This document shows positions 1-6,486 of a DNA stretch of 7,856 nt, in pieces (the stretch's first letter is position 1; each line of letters opens with the position of its first letter). The stretch spans positions 3,479-11,334 of the forward strand of contig NVVG01000138.1 in the NCBI GenBank assembly GCA_002402125.1. Direction: 5' to 3'. The DNA comes from Moraxellaceae bacterium. GTDB lineage: Bacteria > Pseudomonadota > Gammaproteobacteria > Pseudomonadales > Ketobacteraceae. A program made the position numbers and the translations under genes. Below the pieces are notes generated by a model, which did no database searches, was not told where the DNA came from, and saw nothing but the letters and a program-made list of their open reading frames with translations.

Positions 1-60
1 TATCGGTATCGGTATCGGTATCGGTATCGGTATCGGTATCTTTATCGGTATCTTTATCGT
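1..60. repeat. hexanucleotide microsatellite (TATCGG)n, coding for Asp-Thr repeats
   Basis: Six perfect TATCGG units occupy 1-36. They are followed by TATCTT, TATCGG, TATCTT and TATCGT, so a period of six persists to about 60 with decay toward the gene body. On the minus (coding) strand the unit is GATACC, read as Asp-Thr, with two GATAAA (Asp-Lys) variants nearest the last membrane helix. The tract is at the C-terminal end of the RND exporter and continues beyond the window, so its true copy number is unknown. Gain or loss of a unit adds or removes two residues without changing frame. Confidence 0.95.
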
Positions 61-2335
61 AACCGTATAGCTTTAATAGAATAACCGGTAGTAATACCAT
101 GTCTACTAGTACAGCGCATAAAACGGTGATGATAGTAATCAGCGCAATGTCTTGATTTGGCGTGAAATTGGAGAATAACAAAGAGCCAAAGCCGACGGCC
201 ATCATGACAGTGGTGAGTAGCATCGCGGCGCCAACGGTGTTCATGGAATAATTTAGGGCATTTTCATTGCTGTAGTCTAGGACCTCTTTGGCGTATTTAT
301 ATTTGGATAATAGGTGAATGGTGTCATCCACCACTATACCCAAGGTAAGCGTTATTCCCACGGACATACCAAAACCGATTTTGCCGTCAATCAACGACCA
401 TATACCAAATGCCATGGCAGCAGGGAAAAGGTTGGGGATAATGCTAATCAACCCTAAGCGGAAAGATCGCAGCATGATGATAAGTAGCAGTGAAATTATT
501 AATAACGCGAGAACAAAACCTTTGGACAAATTGTTTATGTTGGAATATTGCATATGGGCAAATGCCAGGTTTAGGCTGCCAATGGTCGCATTTCTTTCGC
601 TTAGGCCTTTTGCGTCGAGCCATCTTTGAATGTTTTTCTCTAGTCCAAGTAATTCTTTATCTGAAAGCGAGCCGAATACCGCAATGACTCGGCTATTGGA
701 ACGATCCATGTTGATTAGATTGTTGAGGTCTTGACCGAAGGGTAAAGACATTTCATATAGCAAAAGATATTGTGCCGCCAGCTCTCGGCTTTCCGGGACA
801 CGGTACCACGCCGGGTCATCGTTGTGCATATTTCTGTTCAGGGTTTTCATGACTTCCAATATTGATATGGTAAATCGCAGTTCCTGCTGTTGCGATAGAA
901 AAGCATCGAACTCTTCAAGCAGCTGTAAATATTCCGGATTAAGAATGCCGCCTTTTTCTTTTGCTGGAATACTAATGTTGATGCCGGTCGTGCCACCGAT
1001 ATTGTCCACTAAAAAGTCCATGTCTTGACGAACCTGAAGTTGCTCATCAAAAAATTCGATGAAGTTGTCGTCAAGAATGTTGTTAGGGATTAATGACGAT
1101 AGACCAACGATAGTTAAGGTGAAAATCAAGATGATTTTATTACTGTGTTTTATATAGAAAGGAATCAAGGATCCAAATTTAGGGATATTGCTTACACCTT
1201 TGGCCTTTGATGGTAGGTAATAAATTGCTGCCGGTAGAAAAGTCAGAGATGCAAGCATTGCAAACAGGATGCCAATAGCGGATGCAGTGCCCATGTGGGC
1301 AAATGGAGGCGATTCTGCGAAATTCAGTGCTAAAAAACTTAATGCAGTGGTCACGCTGGTGAAAATGATGGGGGAAAAGTTGACTTCGATACTATGTTGT
1401 AGTGCGGTCTTTTTATCGACGTTATTGGCTAATTTTTGCGAGTAGCTCACCATTAGATGGATGCAATCAGCCATGGCTAATATAACGATAATGGCAGGGC
1501 TGTTGGATAAGACGGGAGAAAGTGCAACGCCGGTCCATAACACACTTCCCATTCCTGCGGCGATGGCTAAGAAACTGGTGATAAAGGCCATTAAATTACC
1601 CACAGCATCACGCAAAACCAAAATCAAGAAAATTAAAATAATTAACGTGGCAATTGGGAAAGTAACACTTGTATCGGTCATTACTATTTTGGGAATGTTA
1701 ACTTCCATTACCACAGGACCGAGTACGCGAAAATTTATTTCAGGATAGCGAGGGCTGATTTCTGCGATGCTGTTTTTAACATGCTCTACAGCTTCAGCTG
1801 CAGCAAGGGCGTTATTGTCTAACGGTAGATTGAGATTAATGGATACTATTGATATATCCCCCTCATGCGTAACTAGATAATCTGTTAACCCAACTTTATT
1901 GACCGCATAGTTTTTTCTCTTGGCGAGTTCTTCTGTAGACAATGGGGTATCTTGTTCAAATAAATATTCGACCAATAATTCATCACCCTGTACCTGGCTG
2001 TATAGATGGTTGGTGATGGATTCAACCCGTTGGGAGTGAGGGGTCTGCCAACCGAGCGCGGTAATTTCATGAATAGCCTGTAATGAGTTTTTGCTAAAGA
2101 TATCGTTATTCTTGGGCTCTACCGATACCAGTACACTTTTGTCCTTGGAAAATTCATCTTCTAATTGCGTAAGGTTATGCAAATACACATCGTCTGTTTT
2201 GAAAAAGTCTCGTTGGTTAGCAGAGAACTTTGCGTTGACGGCACCTAGACCTAAGATAAATGAGGATGCTAGGATGAGTAGAATACAGGTGATGCGGTGG
2301 TTCATTACCCATTGAGCAAAATACTTCGCGATCAT
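1..2335 (-). CDS. HAE3/MMPL-family RND exporter (C-terminus cut by window start)
   Basis: An uninterrupted minus-strand frame of 778 codons starts at ATG 2333-2335, with AGGAG (plus strand 2344-2348) eight bases upstream, and runs off the window without a stop. The layout is the duplicated RND fold. TM1 is about residues 9-32, followed by a periplasmic loop to about 217 and a TM2-TM6 block (about 222-375). TM7 is about 400-418, a second loop runs to about 603, and TM8-TM12 span about 605-757. Each half carries the family's TM4/TM10 acidic motif: ADCIH at 289-293 and VDDTIH at 669-674. Members of this family move lipids, hopanoids or other hydrophobic molecules across or out of the inner membrane using the proton gradient; the substrate here is unknown. 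No adaptor or outer-membrane channel gene is visible, as is common for this family. The tail after TM12 turns into an Asp-Thr repeat. Family assignment is firm; function beyond export is inference. Confidence 0.93.
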   Translation of the reverse strand, partial: MIAKYFAQWVMNHRITCILLILASSFILGLGAVNAKFSANQRDFFKTDDVYLHNLTQLEDEFSKDKSVLVSVEPKNNDIFSKNSLQAIHEITALGWQTPHSQRVESITNHLYSQVQGDELLVEYLFEQDTPLSTEELAKRKNYAVNKVGLTDYLVTHEGDISIVSINLNLPLDNNALAAAEAVEHVKNSIAEISPRYPEINFRVLGPVVMEVNIPKIVMTDTSVTFPIATLIILIFLILVLRDAVGNLMAFITSFLAIAAGMGSVLWTGVALSPVLSNSPAIIVILAMADCIHLMVSYSQKLANNVDKKTALQHSIEVNFSPIIFTSVTTALSFLALNFAESPPFAHMGTASAIGILFAMLASLTFLPAAIYYLPSKAKGVSNIPKFGSLIPFYIKHSNKIILIFTLTIVGLSSLIPNNILDDNFIEFFDEQLQVRQDMDFLVDNIGGTTGINISIPAKEKGGILNPEYLQLLEEFDAFLSQQQELRFTISILEVMKTLNRNMHNDDPAWYRVPESRELAAQYLLLYEMSLPFGQDLNNLINMDRSNSRVIAVFGSLSDKELLGLEKNIQRWLDAKGLSERNATIGSLNLAFAHMQYSNINNLSKGFVLALLIISLLLIIMLRSFRLGLISIIPNLFPAAMAFGIWSLIDGKIGFGMSVGITLTLGIVVDDTIHLLSKYKYAKEVLDYSNENALNYSMNTVGAAMLLTTVMMAVGFGSLLFSNFTPNQDIALITIITVLCAVLVDMVLLPVILLKLYGYDKDTDKDTDTDTDTDTDTD

Positions 2336-2438
2336 TGTGGTGACTCCTGTCGGTGTAAAAAAATCTTGTGTGCATGTGTTCTCAAGCGTAACTAACTGGT
2401 AACAGGTGAGACGGATAGTGGTTTCTTACCGTTAGGTC

Positions 2439-2548
2439 TACTCAGCCAGAAAACAGTAGGTACTGTAACAGTTTCCTCGATGCATATAAATACTTGTGGG
2501 CAATCGACTTTCGGTTTGTAAGCTTGTTTTCATGTAGATGGCTGAGTA
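2439..2548. repeat. 10-bp inverted repeat, arms 90 bp apart
   Basis: TACTCAGCCA at 2439-2448 is the exact reverse complement of TGGCTGAGTA at 2539-2548. Both lie in the divergent region between the RND exporter and SDR1 and flank the palindrome cluster at 2453-2472. They could be paired sites for one regulator or a chance match; a perfect 10-mer pair in about 300 bases is only mildly surprising. No function is claimed. Confidence 0.35.
2453..2472. promoter_or_regulatory. overlapping palindromes, candidate operator
   Basis: Two perfect palindromes share a half-site. ACAGTA-GG-TACTGT covers 2453-2466 and ACTGT-A-ACAGT covers 2462-2472, giving half-sites in inverted then inverted order (ACAGT, ACTGT, ACAGT). 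The cluster sits 118 bp upstream of the RND start and about 178 bp upstream of SDR1. A TATAAA at 2485-2490 lies just downstream, so a bound protein could cover the -35 position of a plus-strand promoter there. The regulator is unknown. The sequence differs from the GTATAC palindrome next to the TetR gene. Confidence 0.4.
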
Positions 2549-2580
2549 TGGATGAAATCTGCTCGGAGTAGGTTTTCACT

Positions 2581-2609
2581 TTCAACCTAATGTAACTCTA
2601 GGCTATAAT
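2581..2609 (+). promoter_or_regulatory. candidate sigma-70 promoter for SDR1
   Basis: A perfect -10 hexamer TATAAT lies at 2604-2609. The -35 at 17-bp spacing is poor (TTCAAC, 2581-2586). Predicted transcription would start near 2616, giving a leader of about 34 bases that contains the AGGCGAG ribosome-binding sequence (2639-2645). The rest of the 2336-2649 intergenic stretch has no ORF or RNA gene that I can see. Confidence 0.45.
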
Positions 2610-2649
2610 TAACCTTTAAATTCCTCTAATTTCACCCTAGGCGAGGGCT

Positions 2650-3420
2650 ATGACTAAATCCATATTGATTACAGGTGCTGCTTCAGGCATTGGTTTGGCA
2701 GTTGCGAAACGGTTTAAATCAGCAGGTTGGCAGTTAGGGCTGCTTGATTTAGATGTCGATGCTTTACAGGAAGCATGTCAAACGCTTGGTAGTGATGTTT
2801 GGAGTCGGGCGCTGAATGTATGTGATGACAAAGCGGTAGAAAAGGCGTTAGCTGATTTTGCACGCTCACACAACGGTCAGCTACATGTATTGTTGAATTC
2901 TGCGGGTGTATTAACGATGGGCAGGTTTGTGGATGTTGCAATGCATCAGCACAAACGCACTGTTGATATCAATGTCAGTGGTTTGATGAATATGTGTTAT
3001 TACGCTTTTCCCTATCTCAAAAATACCAAAGGGGCCTGTGTTATTAATATGAGTTCAGCGTCAGCAATATACGGTATTCCGGAACTGGCGAGTTATTCTG
3101 CTAGCAAATTTGCGGTGAGAGGTTTTACTGAAGGTTTGAGTATTGAGTGGCAGGACGAGGGTATTCGGGTTTGTGATGTGATGCCGCCGTTTGTGGATAC
3201 ACCGATGGTCAATAAGCAGGTATATAGGGCGCCTGCATTGAGTAAATTAGGTGTTAAGCTTTCTCCAGAAGATATTGCCGATCAGGTGTGGGAGTCTGCT
3301 AATGCGAAGTGCCAAAAAACACATTACCCGATAAGTAATTTCCTAAAAGCCAATATGTTGATGTTAAAAGTGTTGCCCGATTCGCTTGCCCGTTTATCGA
3401 TAAAGCTAATTAGCAGGTAG
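2650..3420 (+). CDS. classical short-chain dehydrogenase/reductase (SDR1)
   Basis: This 256-residue protein has the usual length for a classical SDR, a Rossmann-fold NAD(P)-dependent oxidoreductase acting on an alcohol or carbonyl. The cofactor loop TGAASGIG is at residues 8-15. Asp33 at the end of beta-2 favours NAD(H) over NADP(H). NSAG is at 83-86 in place of the common NNAG. The catalytic tetrad is Asn108, Ser136, Tyr149 and Lys153, with the standard 13-residue Ser-Tyr spacing. The start directly precedes the first beta strand and has AGGCGAG just upstream, so it is secure. The C-terminal 30 residues (Leu/Lys-rich, ending near Leu-Ile-Ser-Arg) could touch membrane or substrate. It is divergent from the RND exporter and convergent with SDR2, with which it shares SKFAVRGFTE around the active site. 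The substrate cannot be read from the sequence; a lipid-type substrate is only a contextual guess. Confidence 0.93.
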   Translation: MTKSILITGAASGIGLAVAKRFKSAGWQLGLLDLDVDALQEACQTLGSDVWSRALNVCDDKAVEKALADFARSHNGQLHVLLNSAGVLTMGRFVDVAMHQHKRTVDINVSGLMNMCYYAFPYLKNTKGACVINMSSASAIYGIPELASYSASKFAVRGFTEGLSIEWQDEGIRVCDVMPPFVDTPMVNKQVYRAPALSKLGVKLSPEDIADQVWESANAKCQKTHYPISNFLKANMLMLKVLPDSLARLSIKLISR

Positions 3421-3450
3421 GGCTTGGGAATTGAAGCTAAAGAGGGGAGG

Positions 3451-3481
3451 CCGGCCAAATCATTAGGTTGATATTGGCCGG
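3451..3481. terminator. hairpin between convergent SDR genes, probable shared terminator
   Basis: Perfect 8-bp GC-rich arms CCGGCCAA (3451-3458) and TTGGCCGG (3474-3481) enclose a 15-base loop. The hairpin lies between the stop of SDR1 (3420) and the stop of SDR2 (3491), the expected place for a bidirectional terminator. Neither strand has a good uridine run after the stem, so it may act as a weak terminator or as a 3'-end protecting stem. Confidence 0.6.
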
Positions 3482-3490
3482 TAATAGAAC

Positions 3491-4339
3491 TTAACGATGG
3501 GCGTACTTGAAAGACGACGTAACAATCTTTTGGTATTTAACCGGTAATATTCTTTGCATGATATCAAATGCCTTCGCATCGGGCCCCACCAATATGCGGC
3601 GTTTGTTTTTCCTGACGGCATCCAAGATAGCGCTGGATGCTTGCTCTGAAGTGGTCAGAAACATGCCCTCAAATTTATCACGCATTTTTTCTGCATCTGC
3701 ACTTCCATTTCCACCCGCGACGTTACCTAGGCTGCTGTGCATACGAGCGTCACGAGCGATATTGGTTTTAATGCCACCAGGATGCACACAGGTGGCTGAT
3801 ACGCCTGAGTCATCCATATCTAGTTCTTGGCGTAAGCATTCGGTAAAACCACGAACAGCAAACTTTGACATGTTATAACCACTTTGGGTGGGCTGCGCGA
3901 ATAAACCAAATACGCTGGAAATATTGATAATATGGCCTTCACCGGCTTGTTTTAAGTAAGGCAAAAACGCCTTGGTTCCGTAAATAACTCCCCACAGGTT
4001 GATGCCAAGAATCCATTCATAATCATGGTAATCGAGGTGTTCTACGGTGCCACCAAGTGCTACACCAGCATTGTTAAATATCATGTTAACTTTGCCATGA
4101 TCCGCAACCACTTGATCGGCCCATGCATGCATCTCTTCACGCTTTGCAACGTCAACTTTAGCCGTTGTAACCTTAACGCCTAAGGCAGAGATCTTGGCTT
4201 CAGTTTCTGCTAAGCCTTCCTCATTGATATCACTCAATGCCAGGTCGCAATGACTTTGCGCCAATTCGATCGCTAGTGCTTGACCAATGCCAGAGCCTGC
4301 GCCGGTGATAGCGGCTACTTTGCCGTTGAAATCTTTCAT
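3491..4339 (-). CDS. classical short-chain dehydrogenase/reductase (SDR2)
   Basis: This is a 282-residue NAD-type classical SDR. TGAGSGIG is at residues 12-19. Asp37 after beta-2 points to NAD(H), Asp63 is the adenine-contact aspartate, and NNAG is at 89-92. The tetrad is Asn114, Ser142, Tyr155 and Lys159. It is about 25-30 residues longer than a minimal SDR. The extra C-terminal part (about 243-282), with a basic KNKRR stretch and a VGPDAKAFD segment, resembles that of SDRs acting on long-chain or hydrophobic substrates; this is from memory of the family. The start at 4337-4339 has AGAGG (plus strand 4347-4351) seven bases upstream. The gene is divergent from the TetR/FabR-like regulator, and a palindrome overlaps its promoter, so it is probably repressed by that protein. 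The exact substrate is unknown. Confidence 0.94.
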   Translation of the reverse strand: MKDFNGKVAAITGAGSGIGQALAIELAQSHCDLALSDINEEGLAETEAKISALGVKVTTAKVDVAKREEMHAWADQVVADHGKVNMIFNNAGVALGGTVEHLDYHDYEWILGINLWGVIYGTKAFLPYLKQAGEGHIINISSVFGLFAQPTQSGYNMSKFAVRGFTECLRQELDMDDSGVSATCVHPGGIKTNIARDARMHSSLGNVAGGNGSADAEKMRDKFEGMFLTTSEQASSAILDAVRKNKRRILVGPDAKAFDIMQRILPVKYQKIVTSSFKYAHR

Positions 4340-4384
4340 GAAGATGCCTCTGATTCTGCGGGTTAAATATTACATATGTGACCT

Positions 4385-4414
4385 AAGGTATACGATTGTA
4401 TACTTCAAAGTCAA
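4385..4414 (-). promoter_or_regulatory. SDR2 promoter with embedded operator-like palindrome
   Basis: On the minus strand, TTGACT (plus 4409-4414, 5/6 match to the -35 consensus) and TATACC (plus 4387-4392, 4/6 to the -10) are 16 bp apart. A palindrome occupies the spacer and -10: GTATACGATTGTATAC at 4388-4403, with imperfect AAG/CTT outer extension to 4385-4405. A repressor bound here would block RNA polymerase on SDR2. The divergent TetR gene starts 75-90 bp away, so it is the obvious candidate ligand-controlled repressor, and autoregulation is possible. Confidence 0.65.
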
Positions 4415-4441
4415 GAGTAAGTATGATGGCAAATGTAACCC

Positions 4442-4466
4442 TATAATCCGTATCACTCTATGGAAG
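4442..4466 (+). promoter_or_regulatory. -10 box and ribosome-binding site deciding the TetR start
   Basis: TATAAT at 4442-4447 predicts a transcript start near 4454; no convincing -35 is present. An ATG at 4460 would leave about six leader bases and no Shine-Dalgarno sequence. The ATG at 4478 has GGAAG at 4462-4466, eleven bases upstream. This favours 4478. Confidence 0.4.
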
Positions 4467-4477
4467 CCCCTTGGTTT

Positions 4478-5182
4478 ATGAGTATCAAGAAGAACCCACA
4501 GGCAGAAGGCAAGCGATTGTTAATGGATGCAGCCTTAACCTTAACATCCAATAACCGTAGTTTGAGTTCATTGAGCCTCAGGGAGTTGTCTAGAGAGGCA
4601 GGGTTAAACCCCAATACGTTTTACCGACATTTTAAGGATTTTGATGATTTGGGTTTGACAATTATTGCTGAACTCACCGATCAAATTCGTCAGCCGTTGC
4701 GGGATCTGCGACGTGAAGCGGCTGCCTCGGTGCTGCCGTTGCATGCTGTGGATGTCAGTTGGGAAGAGAATCCGCAGCTAAATATGAAGCGTTTTATGCA
4801 AGTTAATAAAGCGACCATTAAACTGTTTTTTGATTTTGTTGCGTCAAACCCAAACGCATTTATCGTGGGTGTGCGGGAGTTGCACGGTGCCTCAAAAGTG
4901 ATGCGACATGCGTTGCGCAACATGATGAGTGCTTTTGCTCAAGATATGGCAGAGGATGTTGAGATGCTTAATCTTCTTCCTGGGCTTGATAAAGGCCCCT
5001 TGTTGGCATTGTCAGAAGTGATCAGTAGAGACACATTTTTGTTATCCATGGATTATATCGAGTTGCCGGATCAGCGCGATAATATTTGCTTACAGGCGGA
5101 AAATCTTGTTGCTACCTTATTTATCGGTAGCACCGTGATTGGCGGGCAAGGAGCGTTGGTCGTTGGCGCTTTTGAAGATTAA
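4478..5182 (+). CDS. TetR-family regulator, FabR/DesT-like
   Basis: This 234-residue protein has an N-terminal TetR helix-turn-helix (SLSLRELSREAGLNPNTFYR, residues 31-50, then HF). That segment closely matches the signature I remember for E. coli FabR and Pseudomonas DesT, repressors that sense the saturated/unsaturated acyl-CoA or acyl-ACP balance. A second family-like stretch, FVASNPNAF followed by REL.GAS, is in the ligand domain at about residues 122-142. With the start at 4478 the N-terminal arm before the first helix has the same length as in FabR; the alternative ATG at 4460 adds six residues but lacks an RBS. The gene is divergent from SDR2, and a GTATAC palindrome in the SDR2 promoter is its likely operator. 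Insertion of about 15 residues after helix 4 (HAVDVSWEENPQLN) may mark a distinct ligand pocket. It is probably not the housekeeping FabR, because no fab gene is adjacent. Confidence 0.88.
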   Translation: MSIKKNPQAEGKRLLMDAALTLTSNNRSLSSLSLRELSREAGLNPNTFYRHFKDFDDLGLTIIAELTDQIRQPLRDLRREAAASVLPLHAVDVSWEENPQLNMKRFMQVNKATIKLFFDFVASNPNAFIVGVRELHGASKVMRHALRNMMSAFAQDMAEDVEMLNLLPGLDKGPLLALSEVISRDTFLLSMDYIELPDQRDNICLQAENLVATLFIGSTVIGGQGALVVGAFED

Positions 5183-5197
5183 AAATATTATTAGGGA

Positions 5198-6250
5198 TTA
5201 CTGAGATTGGATATGTTGTTGTATTGATTGAAATTGAAAGAATGTTCCCAATATTAGGCCAGCAATAAAACCCGCAATGTGGGCGGTCCAAGCAATACCA
5301 TCGACACCAATCACCATCATACTGATGTTAAATGCGAGCCATGCTGCAAGATACCATACGACATTCAAGCGAATAGGAATAAAAAATACCGTAAAATACA
5401 GTTTAATCTTTGGGAATAAGGCTAGGTAGGCCCCCATTAGTCCAGCGATTGCGCCGGATGCACCCAAGAAGCCATGTTCTAGGTCAGATCGTATGAGGGT
5501 AAAGCTGAGGGTTGAAATGATTAATGCGGACAGGTAGAGAAAAACAAACCGCGCTCGTCCAAGATAGTCTTCCACATTATCGCCAAAAATATACAGAAAA
5601 TAGAGGTTGCCCAATAGGTGGGCGACACTGCCATGGAGGAACCCTGCGGAGATGAGAGTCCATAATTGATCACCGGCTAAGAATGTTACTGGAACCAAAA
5701 CCAATAGTTCGTGGAATCCATTTATAGTGAGCTGCATTATAAAGGCGGTAATTAATATGCCAATGAGGCCAAGAGTTAACACTGGCCGATGATGGACTGG
5801 ATTCCACGCTTCCACAGGCATGCCGCTAAATGCCTGGAATAGATAGGACCTAATGCCGGGAGTGTCGCTGAATGTAGAGTCTTTGTTCTGCCCGGCATGT
5901 AATACGATATCTAACAGCTTTTTACCCTCTTGTGGATCTAGCCACAAGCCGTCACAGGCTGGGCAGGTGTCTACTTCGACATTGCTCTCATCAAAGGTAA
6001 CGCGATAGGTATTGAGGGTGTGGTGATCCTTCGGGCAAATAAGTTTCTGCGAGGGTTTCTTTTCACAAATTTCTGTTTCTTTCCAAATATCTGGTGATGC
6101 CGTTTTCCCTAGGATGGCATTTTCTTTGCCTTTTTCTAGAAAGGTGCCGCCGCAGCGAATGCAATGATCAACGTCATGGCCCTTTACTTTTTCCTTCATT
6201 AATAAGAAAAAACACCGGGGGCAGATCAACTGATTGGTTTTGGTGCTCAT
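5198..6250 (-). CDS. rhomboid intramembrane serine protease with N-terminal zinc ribbons
   Basis: The protein has 350 residues. The soluble first 120 residues hold two TFIIB-type zinc-ribbon-like units: Cys10/Cys13 with Cys30/Cys33, and Cys72 with Cys96/Cys99 followed by GLWLD. In the second unit the partner of Cys72 is Asp75 or His76 rather than Cys. A six-helix rhomboid domain follows (about 156-338). It has the family motif H-x4-H-x3-N (His206, His211, Asn215), nucleophile Ser265 in GASG (263-266) and catalytic His324 in AHIAG. It should therefore be an active protease cleaving transmembrane substrates within the inner membrane, with the ribbons in the cytoplasm. The ribbons may recognise substrate or bind metal. 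ATG 6248-6250 has GGAAGG close upstream. The 3' end is 15 bases from the end of the convergent TetR gene with no evident terminator between. The substrate is unknown. Confidence 0.92.
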   Translation of the reverse strand: MSTKTNQLICPRCFFLLMKEKVKGHDVDHCIRCGGTFLEKGKENAILGKTASPDIWKETEICEKKPSQKLICPKDHHTLNTYRVTFDESNVEVDTCPACDGLWLDPQEGKKLLDIVLHAGQNKDSTFSDTPGIRSYLFQAFSGMPVEAWNPVHHRPVLTLGLIGILITAFIMQLTINGFHELLVLVPVTFLAGDQLWTLISAGFLHGSVAHLLGNLYFLYIFGDNVEDYLGRARFVFLYLSALIISTLSFTLIRSDLEHGFLGASGAIAGLMGAYLALFPKIKLYFTVFFIPIRLNVVWYLAAWLAFNISMMVIGVDGIAWTAHIAGFIAGLILGTFFQFQSIQQHIQSQ

Positions 6251-6339
6251 GTGGCCTTCCTTGAGGTTGTTGCGGTCACAAGCATCGTAACGAAGGCTTG
6301 TGATGGGAGGGGATGTAACAGTTGAAATAGTAACCAGAG

Positions 6340-6368
6340 AGTTTATCTGAAGGGGGTAGCTATGTCTA
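6340..6368 (-). promoter_or_regulatory. candidate promoter of the rhomboid gene
   Basis: On the minus strand, TAGACA (plus 6363-6368, 5/6 to the -35) and TAAACT (plus 6340-6345, 4/6 to the -10) are 17 bp apart. This would give a leader of about 80 bases before the rhomboid ATG. It overlaps the start of the small plus-strand ORF at 6362, so at most one of these may matter. Confidence 0.3.
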
Positions 6369-6472
6369 AGGGGTTGGGTACTCGCGCCCTATTACTGGGC
6401 GTGACCTCTGTTTGTTTGCACCGCGAGCGCCTTGCTGCACCAAAAGTGTCCGTTCTAATGATTGTAAAGTGA
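6362..6472 (+). CDS. possible 36-codon leader ORF upstream of the ammonium channel
   Basis: An ATG at 6362-6364 with a strong AAGGGGG ribosome-binding sequence (6350-6356) opens 36 codons ending in TGA at 6470-6472. The peptide begins with a basic then hydrophobic stretch (SKGLGTRALLLGVTSVC) like a short export signal, then becomes basic (HRERL) with no recognisable domain. It may be a real small protein, a regulatory leader peptide for the Amt mRNA, or the broken start of a lost gene. It is not in frame with Amt. No homologue is recognised, and codon evidence is too short to judge. The rest of 6251-6606 has no other gene that I can support. Confidence 0.3.
   Translation: MSKGLGTRALLLGVTSVCLHRERLAAPKVSVLMIVK
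6385..6427 (+). other. alternative hairpins in the Amt leader
   Basis: CGCCC (6385-6389) pairs with GGGCG (6397-6401) across a 7-base loop. The overlapping CTCGCG (6381-6386) can instead pair with CGCGAG (6422-6427). The two stems cannot form together and both fall inside the small ORF at 6362-6472. The stems are short, so function is uncertain. Confidence 0.25.
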
Positions 6473-6486
6473 ACAATTTTTTCTTT
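6461..6486 (+). terminator. weak stem plus T-run upstream of Amt
   Basis: ATTGT (6461-6465) and ACAAT (6473-6477) form a 5-bp AT-rich stem with the small ORF's stop codon in the loop. The stem runs straight into six T's, a C and three more T's (6477-6486). The shape resembles an attenuator or terminator, but the stem is too weak to be convincing alone. Confidence 0.2.

Noticed and set aside
1..60. CRISPR array or frameshift-type phase-variation tract
   Set aside because: The units are contiguous six-mers with no spacers, and six is a multiple of three, so slippage cannot switch the frame.
318..2315. Several plus-strand frames and one short minus frame across the exporter region
   Set aside because: They lie opposite or within a single uninterrupted 778-codon RND frame with two conserved TM4/TM10 motifs, lack RBSs and show no domain.
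4460..4477. Upstream ATG at 4460 as the start of the TetR gene
   Set aside because: It has no Shine-Dalgarno sequence and sits only about 13 bases after the -10 hexamer; the ATG at 4478 fits the RBS and the FabR N-terminal length.
5183..5197. Terminator between the convergent TetR and rhomboid genes
   Set aside because: Only 15 AT-rich bases with no stem of useful length; the 3' ends probably read into each other.
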